DNA of 64,000 nt from an uncultured Paracoccaceae bacterium. Lineage in GTDB: Bacteria > Pseudomonadota > Alphaproteobacteria > Rhodobacterales > Rhodobacteraceae. The stretch spans positions 1 to 64,000 of the forward strand of contig CAJXSD010000004.1 in assembly GCA_913060475.1 (NCBI GenBank), read 5' to 3'. Shown one piece after another: positions 47,990-58,031 of this stretch (its first letter is position 1; the number at the start of each line of letters is the position of its first letter). A program made the translations under genes and the position numbers. The notes beneath the pieces were generated by a model. It searched no databases. It was not told where the DNA came from and was given only the letters and a program-made list of their open reading frames with translations.

Positions 47990-49499
47990 ATGATCACACG
48001 TGCATATAGCGTTTGCTTTGAAGGGATTGAGGCACGATTGGTAGAAATCGAATGCGTGGTGGCAAATGGGTTGCCCAATTTCACCATCGTGGGTCTGCCC
48101 GACAAAGCCATATCAGAGGCCCGCGAACGTATTCGCGCGGCACTGGGGGAATTGTCGATCGCGCTGCCCTCCAAACGGATCACCATCAATCTGATCCCCG
48201 CTGATCTGCCCAAAGAGGGGGCGCATCTGGATTTGCCCATCGCCTTGGCCATGTTGGCCGCCCTGGATATTGTGCCCCCCGAGGATGTCGAACGCCATTG
48301 CCATTGGTGAATTATCGCTGGACGGTCGGATCAATCCGGTTTCGGGCGCATTGCCCAGCGCCCTTAAGGCCGCGGAATTAGGCAAAGACATGTTTTGCCC
48401 TGCCCCCTGCGGCGCAGAGGCGGCCTGGATTGATGCAACCAAGGTAATCGCCGCTCCAACCCTGATGGGCCTGATCCATCATATGACGGGGCAAACAACC
48501 CTCGCCCCCGCCACGCCGCGCAGCAGCCACATTGCCCCCACTGGCCGCGATATGTCCGATGTCAAAGGACAAGAGCGCGCCAAACGTGCGTTGGAAATTG
48601 CGGCGGCAGGGCGGCACCATGTTTTGATGGTCGGCACGCCGGGATCTGGCAAATCGATGCTGGCGGCGCGGTTGCCATCGATCCTGCCCCCAATGACCGC
48701 CCAAGAAGCGTTGGAAACATCTATGATCCATTCGCTTGCGGGGACCTTGGGGGCGGACGGGTTGCAACACACACGCCCCTTTCGTGATCCGCACCACACG
48801 GCGTCAATGGCGGCCATCGTGGGGGGCGGACGCGGTGCAAAGCCCGGGGAAATTTCGTTGGCCCACAATGGTGTTCTGTTTTTGGACGAATTTCCCGAAT
48901 TCCCGCGTAATGTGCTGGAAACCCTGCGTCAACCATTGGAAACGGGCCAAGTGGTTGTGGCCCGTGCCAACGCGCATATTCAATAACCCTGTAAATTCAG
49001 CCTGATTGCAGCGGCAAACCCCTGCAAATGCGGATATCTGCCCGATCCGGATCAGGCCTGCAGTCGCGCGCCGCACTGTGGTCAGGATTATATGGCCCGT
49101 ATTTCGGGACCATTGCTGGATCGGTTTGATCTGCGTATTGATGTGCCGGCGGTGCATTATCCCGATTTGACCAACACGCAACCCAGCGAAGCCAGCGCAG
49201 ACATCGCATCCCGCGTCTTGGCTGCCCGAACACGGCAAAGCGAACGCTATGTCGGGCGCGCGCAGGTGATAACAAATGCGGATTTACAGGGCGCGGATTT
49301 GGAACACCTGATCAATCTGTGCCCCAACGCCGCAACATATTTCGACATGGCCGCCGAACGGCTGAAATTAACGGCACGCGGTTACCATCGCATTTTGCGG
49401 GTGGCCCGAACGATTGCCGATCTGGATGACGCACCACAGATCGAAAAACACCACCTTGCCGAAGCGATCAGTTTCCGAATGCCGCAAACGGCACCCTAG
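47990..49499 (+). pseudogene. comM: comM (YifB-type Mg-chelatase-like ATPase), broken
   Basis: The gene would code about 500 residues. It begins ITRAYSVCFEGIEARLVEIE after AAGGGGG. Near 48290 the frame shifts ([10 protein letters not shown] then stop; the correct continuation [11 protein letters not shown] is in the next frame). At 48984-48986 an in-frame TAA replaces a codon where the family has Tyr (HIQ*PCKF, expected HIxYPCKF). The C-terminal part then reads on to FRMPQTAP. Walker A GTPGSGKS and Walker [13 protein letters not shown] are intact. ComM is the branch-migration helicase of natural transformation. Two independent lesions make loss of function likely, unless the sequence has errors. 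Confidence 0.9.
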
Positions 49500-50431
49500 G
49501 CGCGCTTGGCCTCAATCACCTGCCAAATTTTTTCGGCCACGTTGATTCCGTCAAAACGTTCCAATTCCTGAATACCCGTGGGCGATGTGACGTTGATTTC
49601 GGTCAGGTAATCCCCGATGACGTCAATCCCGACAAAGATTTGGCCATGCTCGCGCAGAACGGGACCAATGGCGGCACAGATTTCGCGGTCGCGCGCGGTC
49701 AGTTCGACCTTCTCGGGGCGGCCGCCGACATGCATATTCGATCGCGTTTCACCGGCGGCGGGCACACGGTTGATTGCACCGATGGGTTCGCCGTCGATCA
49801 AAATGACCCGTTTGTCGCCCTGTGTCACCGCTGGCAAATATTTCTGGGCAATCAACGGTTCGCGGGAAAATCCAGTGAACAATTCAAACAGGGACGACAG
49901 ATTGCGATCCTCTTGGGTCAGGCGGAACACACCTGCGCCACCGTTACCGTACAGCGGTTTTACGATGATATCACCGTGCTGCTGTTTGAACGCACGCAGG
50001 CTGTCGATATCGCGTGCAATCATGGTGGGGGGTGTCAAGTCAGGAAATTTCAAGACCAACAGTTTTTCGGGGAAATTGCGCACCCAAAACGGGTCATTGA
50101 CCACCAAAGTTTTGGGATGCACCAGGTCCAGCAAATGCGTTGTGGTGATATAGTGCATGTCAAACGGCGGGTCCTGACGCAACCAAATCACGTCGAAATC
50201 GGCCAAATCGACGGTCGTCATTTCACCCAAAATTGCAGGGGCGTCTGCGACGCGTTGGACCTGCATGGGATATCCGCGCGCGGTCAAACGACCCTGGTCA
50301 AATGCCAGCTGATCGGGTCCATAATAAAACAGTTCATGACCGCGGGCCTGCGCCTCTTCTGCGATGCGAAAGGTGCTGTCTGCGTTGATATTGACCGATC
50401 CAATCGGATCCATTTGGAAAGCTATCTTCAT
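49496..50431 (-). CDS. gshB: Glutathione synthase
   Basis: 311 residues from ATG 50431. ATP-grasp enzyme that joins gamma-glutamylcysteine and glycine. [54 protein letters not shown] and [20 protein letters not shown] are characteristic. It provides the main thiol buffer in this group, alongside trxB elsewhere in the window. It overlaps the 3' end of the broken comM by 4 bases (convergent). Confidence 0.97.
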   Translation of the reverse strand: MKIAFQMDPIGSVNINADSTFRIAEEAQARGHELFYYGPDQLAFDQGRLTARGYPMQVQRVADAPAILGEMTTVDLADFDVIWLRQDPPFDMHYITTTHLLDLVHPKTLVVNDPFWVRNFPEKLLVLKFPDLTPPTMIARDIDSLRAFKQQHGDIIVKPLYGNGGAGVFRLTQEDRNLSSLFELFTGFSREPLIAQKYLPAVTQGDKRVILIDGEPIGAINRVPAAGETRSNMHVGGRPEKVELTARDREICAAIGPVLREHGQIFVGIDVIGDYLTEINVTSPTGIQELERFDGINVAEKIWQVIEAKRA

Positions 50432-50495
50432 CGAATTCCCCAAGCCAGTGTTTAACCCTTAAATGACCTGTCTGACCCAATTTATCAATGGGCAT

Positions 50496-50864
50496 TTACA
50501 TCATCAAAAAATCAGCCAAGGCATTGGCGCGAATTTCCACCACACCGCGTTGGTCCACCAAAACCGCATCGAACCGCTGATGTTGGTCGGGCGTCTCGGT
50601 CAAATATGTCTGGGCGCTGGCAAATATCCGCTGTGCCTGGCGCGCCGTGATGCGCGCAGCAGCGCTGTCATGATCCTTGGCGGCTTTGACCTCGGCGAAA
50701 ATTACCGTATCATTCAGGCGCACAATCAAATCAATTTCGCCGCCCGCACCACGCCAGCGTTTTGCCAAAATCTGCGCACCCATCCCGAGATAGGCCTGTT
50801 CCGCGACGGTTTCCGCGACCTGCCCACGATGATAAGAAAGTTTACCGGTTGTTACCTGATCCAA
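50496..50864 (-). CDS. YraN/UPF0102 family protein
   Basis: About 122 residues from a TTG at 50864; the open frame extends to 50933 but that part overlaps rsmI. The YraN core RGQVAETVAEQAYLGMGAQI, GGEIDLIVRLNDTVIFAEVK is the restriction-endonuclease-like fold with D, E and K of its putative active site (EIDLI then EVK). The function is unknown. rsmI is upstream and gshB downstream. In enterobacteria the order is rsmI (yraL)-lpoA (yraM)-yraN; here lpoA has moved to the divergent side. Confidence 0.85.
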   Translation of the reverse strand: MDQVTTGKLSYHRGQVAETVAEQAYLGMGAQILAKRWRGAGGEIDLIVRLNDTVIFAEVKAAKDHDSAAARITARQAQRIFASAQTYLTETPDQHQRFDAVLVDQRGVVEIRANALADFLMM

Positions 50865-51708
50865 GTGCCAAGGCCATTTGATAGATTTCACGTTTAGGCC
50901 GGCCCATTGCCTGTGCCACGGCATCCGCCGCATCGCGCACAGACATTTGATCCAGCGCCTGTCTAAGCTGTGTTTCTATATCCTCGGGGTTAACAGATGA
51001 TGAATCTGCACGATCAATCAGAACCACAATTTCCCCTTTGACGGTCTGGCCGGCCAACCGCTGGGCCAGATCGGCCAGTGTGCCGCGTTGGATATCTTCG
51101 AATTTTTTGGTCAGTTCGCGCATGTACACGGCCTGACGGTCGCCGCCCAGGACATCCGCGGCATCCGCCAGCATCGCCGCTAAACGTTTGGGCGATTCAT
51201 AAAAGATTAATGTTGCCGGTATATCCATCAGATCAGCCAGCTTTTTGCGGCGTTGTGATTTGGAATTGGGCAAAAACCCCTCGAACAAAAAACGATCCGT
51301 CGGCAATCCAGCCAGGGTCAGCGCGGTGATGCAGGCGCTGGGGCCTGGTGCTGCGGTCACCAAGTGGCCCTGTGCAGCGACATCTTTGGACAGATGATAG
51401 CCGGGATCCGCGATCAGGGGCGTTCCGGCCTCAGAGGAATAGGCGACAGACAGGCCCTGTTCAATCCACTGCGTGATTTTTTCCCGCACGCGGTCGCCAC
51501 TGTGATCATGATAGGCAATCAGCGGCCGTTCGCGCAGCGCAATGCCATGTATATCCAGCAGCTTGCGCATGCTGCGCGTATCTTCTGCGGCGATGATGTC
51601 GGCGCTGGCCAATATATCCAAGGCCCGCAAAGTAATGTCCCGCGCCGTTCCAATCGGTGTTGCAACAAAATACAATCCAGCAGCTAATTTAACGTGTTTG
51701 TGATTCAT
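50842..51708 (-). CDS. rsmI: 16S rRNA (cytidine(1402)-2'-O)-methyltransferase
   Basis: 288 residues from ATG 51708 (AAAGGG upstream); the longer open frame upstream is antisense to lpoA. Tetrapyrrole methylase family: GLYFVATPIGTARDITLRAL, AEDTRSMRKLL, GTPLIADPGYHLSKDVAAQ, FEGFLPNSKSQRRKKL. It methylates C1402 of 16S rRNA in the decoding centre. It overlaps yraN by about 23 bases, and is divergent from lpoA. Confidence 0.95.
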   Translation of the reverse strand: MNHKHVKLAAGLYFVATPIGTARDITLRALDILASADIIAAEDTRSMRKLLDIHGIALRERPLIAYHDHSGDRVREKITQWIEQGLSVAYSSEAGTPLIADPGYHLSKDVAAQGHLVTAAPGPSACITALTLAGLPTDRFLFEGFLPNSKSQRRKKLADLMDIPATLIFYESPKRLAAMLADAADVLGGDRQAVYMRELTKKFEDIQRGTLADLAQRLAGQTVKGEIVVLIDRADSSSVNPEDIETQLRQALDQMSVRDAADAVAQAMGRPKREIYQMALALGSGNNR

Positions 51709-51779
51709 GGCTGGACCCTTTCGGATATGGATTCTATCGTCACCCAAGACACGTGGTAATGGGAATGGGAAACGAATTA

Positions 51780-52946
51780 ATGGTAAACAGCTTTCTTTCA
51801 GGGTTTTCAGGCATCCGCAAGGTTTTTGCGGTCGGGGCGTTGTTGGGGCTGATGGCCTGTGAACAAATGCCTGCCGTGCAACTGCCAAAACTGGATCGGA
51901 CAAAACCAATTCCGGTGGCCTTGTTGGTGCCAAAATCAGATGCAGATATCGCAGATCTCGCGCAATCATTGGAAAATGCCGCGCGACTGGCCGTTCAGGA
52001 ATCACCCGATGTCGCGATTGATTTGCGGGTCTATGACACCGCCGGTAATGAAGCCATCGCCGCCCAGATGGCACAGCAGGCGGTTGACGACGGGGCGCAA
52101 ATTATTCTGGGCCCATTGCGGGCTGAAACGTCAAATGCGGCGGCCGTTGCGGTTGCAGATGATGGCGTGAATGTGATCAGTTTTTCCAACAACCCCACAA
52201 TCGCCGGTGGTAACCTGTATGTTCTGGGCAAGACATTCGATAACACAGCCGAACGGTTATTGGAATTCGCCGCAGCCCAAGGCAAGTCGCGCGCCGTTGT
52301 CGTGTACCCCAACAACATAGAAGGCACATTCGGCCTACAAGCGTTTCGCAAAGCGGCCCAGAAATCAGGCGTCGCAATTGTCAGCGAACAAGGATTTGAA
52401 TTCAACGAAACGGCGGTTGTAAATGCGATCCCGATGATCCGTGCAGCGGTCGAAATTGAACAGGCTGATTTGTTACTGCTGACCTCGACCAGTTCGGGGG
52501 CGCTGCCATTATTGGCGCAGTTGCTGCCTGAAAATGGTTTGGACCCGATGGAAATTCAGTATGCTGGATTGGCACGCTGGGATGTCCCTGCACAGATGTT
52601 GGATCTGCCCGGTGTTCAAAATGGTTGGTTCGCCGTGCCTGACACCGCTGGCAGCGAAAATTTTGCAACCCGATACGAATTGGGCAATGGGACACGGCCG
52701 CATAATTTGGCGGGCTTGGCCTATGACGCGGTGTCGATTATCACGCAAATCGGACGCGGTGACGGCGGAGCGGTGCTATCTGCACAAAATTTAACCAATC
52801 CGAATGGGTTCCAAGGCGTCGATGGCATTTTCCGCTTGAAAAATGACGGCACAAACGAAAGAGCATTGTCGATTGCACAAATCATCGAAAAACAGGTAAC
52901 GATCCTTGACCCTGCCCCACGCGCCTTCTCAATCGGGGGATTTTAA
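51780..52946 (+). CDS. LpoA-like penicillin-binding protein activator lipoprotein
   Basis: About 388 residues from ATG 51780; earlier in-frame starts exist at 51753-51765. Signal sequence with lipobox GLMAC. The mature part is a periplasmic type-I binding-protein fold (IPVALLVPKSDADIADLAQS, IILGPLRAETSNAAAVAVAD, VVVYPNNIEGTFGLQAFRKA). The family contains the LpoA C-terminal domain that activates PBP1A, and its position beside rsmI and yraN matches the LpoA locus. The N-terminal TPR domain of E. coli LpoA is absent. glnD overlaps its end. Confidence 0.85.
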   Translation: MVNSFLSGFSGIRKVFAVGALLGLMACEQMPAVQLPKLDRTKPIPVALLVPKSDADIADLAQSLENAARLAVQESPDVAIDLRVYDTAGNEAIAAQMAQQAVDDGAQIILGPLRAETSNAAAVAVADDGVNVISFSNNPTIAGGNLYVLGKTFDNTAERLLEFAAAQGKSRAVVVYPNNIEGTFGLQAFRKAAQKSGVAIVSEQGFEFNETAVVNAIPMIRAAVEIEQADLLLLTSTSSGALPLLAQLLPENGLDPMEIQYAGLARWDVPAQMLDLPGVQNGWFAVPDTAGSENFATRYELGNGTRPHNLAGLAYDAVSIITQIGRGDGGAVLSAQNLTNPNGFQGVDGIFRLKNDGTNERALSIAQIIEKQVTILDPAPRAFSIGGF

Positions 52947-55716
52947 TCCCGACTGCATCACGCCAACCTTGGATTCAGGCGGTCTGATTTGCCCGCCCGA
53001 AGATATCTTTGATGTGGGTGCATTTTATCACGCGACCTTGGCACAGGCCGGTGACATGCCGGCCGATGATCTGCGCAAATTGGTGATTTCCGATCTGCGC
53101 ACACGCCGCAAAGCGGGAATGGATCGGATAAAAGCGGCCTTTATCGAAAATCCGCGATCTGCCACGCAGGCGATCCGCAGTTATACATGGTTGACGGATT
53201 GTTTGGTGAAATCTGTCTGGGTCACAGCCAGCGCATATTTGCACCCTGTTCATACCCCGACCGAGGGCGAAAAATTATCGGTTTTGGCAGTCGGCGGATA
53301 TGGACGCGGCGAAATGGCCCCGTTCAGCGATGTCGATTTGCTGTTTCTGACCCCGTACAAAGTGACCCCATGGGCCGAAACCGTGGTCGAAAGCATGCTA
53401 TATATGCTGTGGGATCTGCGATTAAAGGTGGGGCATTCCACCCGCACCGTGTCCGATTGCATCCGCCTGGGCAAAGAGGATTTCACCATCCGCACCGCTA
53501 TGTTGGAACATCGCCACATTTGCGGCGAAGCACCCCTAGCGCAGGATTTGGACACCCGCCTGACACAGGACCTGTTCCAAGGCACCGAACGCGAATTTGT
53601 CGAGGCCAAATTAACCGAACGCGATGCACGCCACACCAAACAGGGCGGCCAACGCTATATGGTCGAACCCAACGTAAAAGAGGGCAAGGGCGGCCTGCGC
53701 GACCTGCAATCGCTGTTTTGGATCGCAAAATATGTCCACCACGTCGAAACTACCGCCGAACTTGTGGCCAAGGGCGTGTTCCAACCCGACGAATACGCCA
53801 CATTTGTCCGTGCCGAAAATTTCCTGTGGGCGGTACGCTGCCATTTGCATTTGCTGACGGGGCGGGCAACCGAACAGTTGTCGTTTGATTTACAGGTCCA
53901 AGTGGCCCAATCGATGCAATACGCGAACCGCGAAGGGCGCCGTTCGGTGGAAATATTCATGCAAGATTATTTCCGCCACGCCACACGTGTTGGGGATTTA
54001 ACGCGGATTATCCTAACCGCGCTTGAGGCGACGCATGCCAAGGATGCGCCCCTGTTGGAACGAATTTTCCGCAAACGTCCCCGCATCTCCCCCGACTATC
54101 GCGTGGTACATAATCGCTTGGCCTTGAAATCGCCCGAAACCTTTATTCAGGATAAATTAAACATTCTGCGTATTTTCGAAGAGGCCCTGCGCACTGGATT
54201 GTTGATCCACCCCGATGCCATGCGGTTAATTTCTGCGAATTTGGATAAAATCGACGATGACATGCGCAATGATCCAACGGCACAGCGCATTTTTGTGGAT
54301 TTGCTGTTAAAACACGGCAATCCGGAACGCGCATTGCGGCGGATGAACGAATTGGGGGTTTTGTCGGCCTTTATCCCCGAATTTGAACCGATTGTGGCGA
54401 TGATGCAATTCAATATGTATCACAGCTACACGGTCGACGAACACACGATCCAATGTATTTCGAACTTGGCCGAAATTGAACGCGGCGAATTGCAAGAGGA
54501 ATTGCCAATCGCGTCGTCCATCTTGGCCGAGGGGATCAATCGCAAGGTGATCTATGTGGCCCTGCTGTTGCACGACATTGGCAAAGGCCGCCCAGAAGAC
54601 CATTCGATCCTGGGCGCAAAAATCGCCCGCAAAGTTGCCCCAAGGTTGGGGTTATCCACAGACGAGGTCGAAACCATCGAATGGTTGGTCCGCTATCACC
54701 TGTTGATGTCCGACATGGCGCAAAAACGCGATATCGCAGACCCCCGCACCGTTCGCGATTTCGCACGTGCTGTGAAAACTGTGAAACGGCTGGACCTGCT
54801 GACCGTGTTGACAGTCTGCGATATTCGCGGCGTTGGTCCAAACACGTGGAACAACTGGAAAGCGGCTTTGATCCGCGCGCTTTATCGTCAGACCCGACTG
54901 GTACTAGAGGACGGGATGGAGGCCGTGACCCGCGAAAACCGTGGGGCCGAGGCGCAAACAGCCCTGCAACAGGCATTGGGCGATTGGCCCGACGCGGACC
55001 TGACAATAGAAATGGACCGCCACTATGCCCCCTATTGGCAGGGGTTGCATGTGACCGCGCATGTGGTTTTTGCCAATCTGCTGCGCGGCATTGAAACCGA
55101 TGAAATTCGGCTGGATCTGCACCCTGATATTGAACGCGACGCCACGCGGATCTGTTTCGCGCTGGTTGATCACCCCGGTATTTTTTCACGCCTTGCCGGT
55201 GCCTTGGCCCTGGTGGGGGCAAATGTTGTTGACGCCCGCACCTATACGTCCAAAGACGGCTATGCAACGGCGGCCTTTTGGGTTCAGGATGGCGACGAAG
55301 GCCCCTATGAAAGCAGCCGCCTGCCCCGCCTGCGCAGCATGATCGAAAAAACCCTAAAAGGCGAAGTGATCGCCCGTGATGCGATCCAAGAGAAAGACAA
55401 ATTCAAAAAACGCGAAAAGGCGTTTCGTGTGTCCACCTCGGTCACGTTTGATAATGATGGATCCGAAATCTATACCATCATCGAGGTTGATACACGCGAC
55501 CGCCCCGGTTTGTTATACGATCTGACGCGCACTTTGGCGAATATGAACATCTATATTGCCTCGGCCGTTATTGCGACCTATGGCGAACAGGTGGTAGACA
55601 CGTTTTACGTCAAAGACATGTTTGGGTTAAAGTTTTACAATGAAACCAAACAACGCGCCATCGAACGCAATCTGCGCGACGCCATCACCAAGGGCGTCGA
55701 ACGCGCCCAAGGATAA
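52906..55716 (+). CDS. glnD: Bifunctional [protein-PII] uridylyltransferase/uridylyl-removing enzyme
   Basis: 936 residues if it starts at TTG 52906, which overlaps lpoA by 41 bases; another TTG is at 52969 and the first ATG is 50 codons in, so the start is uncertain. Order of domains: nucleotidyltransferase (GGYGRGEMAPFSDVDLLFL, near residue 125), GlnD central domain (KEGKGGLRDLQSLFWIAKYV), HD domain (LLLHDIGKGRPEDHS), then two ACT domains (VDHPGIFSRLAGALALVGAN and DTRDRPGLLYDLTRTLANMN). It senses glutamine and modifies PII to control nitrogen metabolism. The PII gene is not here. Confidence 0.95.
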   Translation: MTLPHAPSQSGDFNPDCITPTLDSGGLICPPEDIFDVGAFYHATLAQAGDMPADDLRKLVISDLRTRRKAGMDRIKAAFIENPRSATQAIRSYTWLTDCLVKSVWVTASAYLHPVHTPTEGEKLSVLAVGGYGRGEMAPFSDVDLLFLTPYKVTPWAETVVESMLYMLWDLRLKVGHSTRTVSDCIRLGKEDFTIRTAMLEHRHICGEAPLAQDLDTRLTQDLFQGTEREFVEAKLTERDARHTKQGGQRYMVEPNVKEGKGGLRDLQSLFWIAKYVHHVETTAELVAKGVFQPDEYATFVRAENFLWAVRCHLHLLTGRATEQLSFDLQVQVAQSMQYANREGRRSVEIFMQDYFRHATRVGDLTRIILTALEATHAKDAPLLERIFRKRPRISPDYRVVHNRLALKSPETFIQDKLNILRIFEEALRTGLLIHPDAMRLISANLDKIDDDMRNDPTAQRIFVDLLLKHGNPERALRRMNELGVLSAFIPEFEPIVAMMQFNMYHSYTVDEHTIQCISNLAEIERGELQEELPIASSILAEGINRKVIYVALLLHDIGKGRPEDHSILGAKIARKVAPRLGLSTDEVETIEWLVRYHLLMSDMAQKRDIADPRTVRDFARAVKTVKRLDLLTVLTVCDIRGVGPNTWNNWKAALIRALYRQTRLVLEDGMEAVTRENRGAEAQTALQQALGDWPDADLTIEMDRHYAPYWQGLHVTAHVVFANLLRGIETDEIRLDLHPDIERDATRICFALVDHPGIFSRLAGALALVGANVVDARTYTSKDGYATAAFWVQDGDEGPYESSRLPRLRSMIEKTLKGEVIARDAIQEKDKFKKREKAFRVSTSVTFDNDGSEIYTIIEVDTRDRPGLLYDLTRTLANMNIYIASAVIATYGEQVVDTFYVKDMFGLKFYNETKQRAIERNLRDAITKGVERAQG

Positions 55717-55732
55717 CATATAGGGTTAACAT

Positions 55733-57262
55733 ATGCTGCGATCCATCATGACAGTGGGATTTTGGACCTTGCTCAGCCGTGTGCTGGGCATGGTTCGCGA
55801 AATCTTGCTGTTTGCCTTGATTGGCGCGGGTCCGGTAATGGACGCCTTTGTCGCGGCCTTTCGCCTGCCCAATATGTTTCGCCGTTTCTTTGCCGAAGGG
55901 GCATTTAACGCGGCATTTGTGCCGATGTTTTCCAAACGTTTGGCCGATGATCGCGATGCGATCGGATTTGCCAATCAGGCGATGGGGGGATTGGCATTTA
56001 CCGTATTGATCCTGACGGCCGTTGCGATGATTTTTATGCCCGCCCTTGTCTGGATCACGGCCAGCGGGTTTGCAGGGGATGCGCGTTTTGATATGACGGT
56101 CGATTTTGGTCGCATCATGTTTCCCTATATCCTGTTGATTTCCTCGGCCGCGCTGTTGTCGGGGGCGTTAAATGCCAAGGGCCATTTTGCCGTGGCCGCG
56201 GCGGCACCTGTGTTTTTGAATATCTTGGTGATCGCGGCGCTGGGGCTGTCATGGGTCATGGACGGGCGGCATATATCCTATCTGATCTGGTCAATCCCCG
56301 TGGCAGGCGTGGTGCAACTGGTCATGGTCTGGGTCGCCTGTCACAAGGCTGGCCTGCCTATCACCCTATCGCGGCCCCGCCTGTCGCCTGATATGAAACA
56401 CCTGATCCGCATTGCGGTTCCGGCCGCCTTGGCCAATGGGGTGGTGCAGGTCAATTTATTGGTGGGGCAATTGGTATCGTCACAATACACCGGTGCGGTC
56501 AGTTGGTTGTATGGTGCCGATCGATTGTATCAATTGCCTTTGGGTGTTGTTGGCATCGCCGTGGGATTGGTATTGCTTCCCGAATTGTCCAAGCGACTGC
56601 AAACACATGATGATGCAGGGGCCAAAGATGCATTCAATCGCGGCACCGAAATTGCCCTGGCGCTGACGCTGCCTGCGGCGGTCGCATTGTGTGTGATCCC
56701 TGTTCCATTGACCTCTATGCTGTATGAATATGGTGCGACAGGCCGCGACGACATTGTGGCCATCGCGTTGGCCACCGCGATTTATGGTCTGGGTTTGCCG
56801 GCGTTCATTTTGCAAAAACTGTTGCAACCGCTGTTTTTTGCCCGCGAAGACACCAAAACACCGTTTCGCTTTGCTGTGTGGTCGATGATCGTGAACGCGG
56901 CCCTTGCACTGGGCCTGATGCCTTGGCTGGGCTGGATATCGGCAGCGGTCGCCACGACCCTATCATCATGGGTGATGGTCGCCCTTTTGGCGGGGTCTGC
57001 CCGCAGATTTGGCGATGTGGCGCGCCTAAGCCCGACAGTAAAATCCCGTATCCTAAGGATGTGTATCGCATCCGCGATCATGGGGGGCAGCCTGTGGTGT
57101 GTGGCAACCCTTGGGCAGGGCTATGCCGGCCAAGCCCCCATTCGGATCGCCTTGGCGCTGGGGTTAATCATCCTGGGCGTGGTGGTCTATGGCGCAGCCG
57201 GACGCAGATTGGGTGCGTTTGACGTGCACGACATCAAATCCAGCCTACGCCGCCGCGGCTAA
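55733..57262 (+). CDS. murJ: Lipid II flippase MurJ
   Basis: 509 residues with 12-14 membrane helices. GFWTLLSRVLGMVREILLFA, AFVAAFRLPNMFRRFFAEGA, FNAAFVPMF and LYQLPLGVVGIAVGLVLLP are MurJ/MviN hallmarks. It flips lipid II to the outer face for peptidoglycan assembly. It follows glnD by 16 bases; glnD-murJ adjacency is common in alphaproteobacteria. Converges on the rhomboid gene. Confidence 0.96.
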   Translation: MLRSIMTVGFWTLLSRVLGMVREILLFALIGAGPVMDAFVAAFRLPNMFRRFFAEGAFNAAFVPMFSKRLADDRDAIGFANQAMGGLAFTVLILTAVAMIFMPALVWITASGFAGDARFDMTVDFGRIMFPYILLISSAALLSGALNAKGHFAVAAAAPVFLNILVIAALGLSWVMDGRHISYLIWSIPVAGVVQLVMVWVACHKAGLPITLSRPRLSPDMKHLIRIAVPAALANGVVQVNLLVGQLVSSQYTGAVSWLYGADRLYQLPLGVVGIAVGLVLLPELSKRLQTHDDAGAKDAFNRGTEIALALTLPAAVALCVIPVPLTSMLYEYGATGRDDIVAIALATAIYGLGLPAFILQKLLQPLFFAREDTKTPFRFAVWSMIVNAALALGLMPWLGWISAAVATTLSSWVMVALLAGSARRFGDVARLSPTVKSRILRMCIASAIMGGSLWCVATLGQGYAGQAPIRIALALGLIILGVVVYGAAGRRLGAFDVHDIKSSLRRRG

Positions 57263-57269
57263 GCCCGCA

Positions 57270-57956
57270 TCAATCCCGCCGAATGGCCGCCAAAATGCGG
57301 CGCAATCCCCCAGGGGCCACGAAAAACGATACGCCAAACCCCACAACAAACGCCGCCAAATCGGCGATCCATGTTGCGTTGGAGCCAAATAGCATCCCAA
57401 ACACCAACTGCACGCCCATCAACATGGCAATCAACGTAAACGCCTGCGCCTGCGGCCCTTGGCCCGCACGCAATGCCACCCAGTTCAGAAAAGAATAGGC
57501 CCCGATCAATCCATAAATTCCAACGAAACTGCCAAACAGCCATTGCGTATCAGGGGCAAACACCGAAAACGCCAAGGCACCTGCGATTGTTGATAGAAAA
57601 TAGATCACCAAAATGGCCCATTCGGCAAACACCTGTCCAACCATACGTCCCATGGCCAACAACAATGCAATGGCAACCCCTGCCCCCACAGTGGACGCAT
57701 TCACAAACGAATAGCTGACAAAACGGACCAATAATTCGGTCGGATATTGTCCCTGTTCTAACATCCACCCCAAAACCGCAGGCGTCAGCGCATAATCGCT
57801 GACCGCAGCATTGCGCCATCCGATGGCGGATGCGTCGCCCAAGATCCCCATATTTCCCAAAACGAAAATTACCTCGATCCCGGCGATAAAGACGAACAAT
57901 CCCATAATGACCGACGGCATTGGGTTCAGGATAGGTTGGGGGCGATTTTGATCCAT
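57270..57956 (-). CDS. Rhomboid-fold membrane protein lacking the catalytic Ser and His
   Basis: 228 residues with about six membrane helices and a soluble N-terminus of ~12 residues. The rhomboid core is recognisable (FVGIYGLIGAYSFLNWVA and TWIADLAAFVVGFGVSF). At the GxSG position there is G142-S143-F144-V145, so the catalytic Ser is Phe144. The HxxG-type His of the sixth helix is Asp199. Unless the alignment shifts, this is an inactive rhomboid relative (pseudoprotease) or a different family with similar fold. Divergent from trpS by 75 bases. Confidence 0.7.
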   Translation of the reverse strand: MDQNRPQPILNPMPSVIMGLFVFIAGIEVIFVLGNMGILGDASAIGWRNAAVSDYALTPAVLGWMLEQGQYPTELLVRFVSYSFVNASTVGAGVAIALLLAMGRMVGQVFAEWAILVIYFLSTIAGALAFSVFAPDTQWLFGSFVGIYGLIGAYSFLNWVALRAGQGPQAQAFTLIAMLMGVQLVFGMLFGSNATWIADLAAFVVGFGVSFFVAPGGLRRILAAIRRD

Positions 57957-58031
57957 TGGGTCCTCTTGCTTGACGTGGTATGGCCCTAGGGTTAGACGGT
58001 TTGCAACAAAACTTCTAGTCGGAGAATATAG

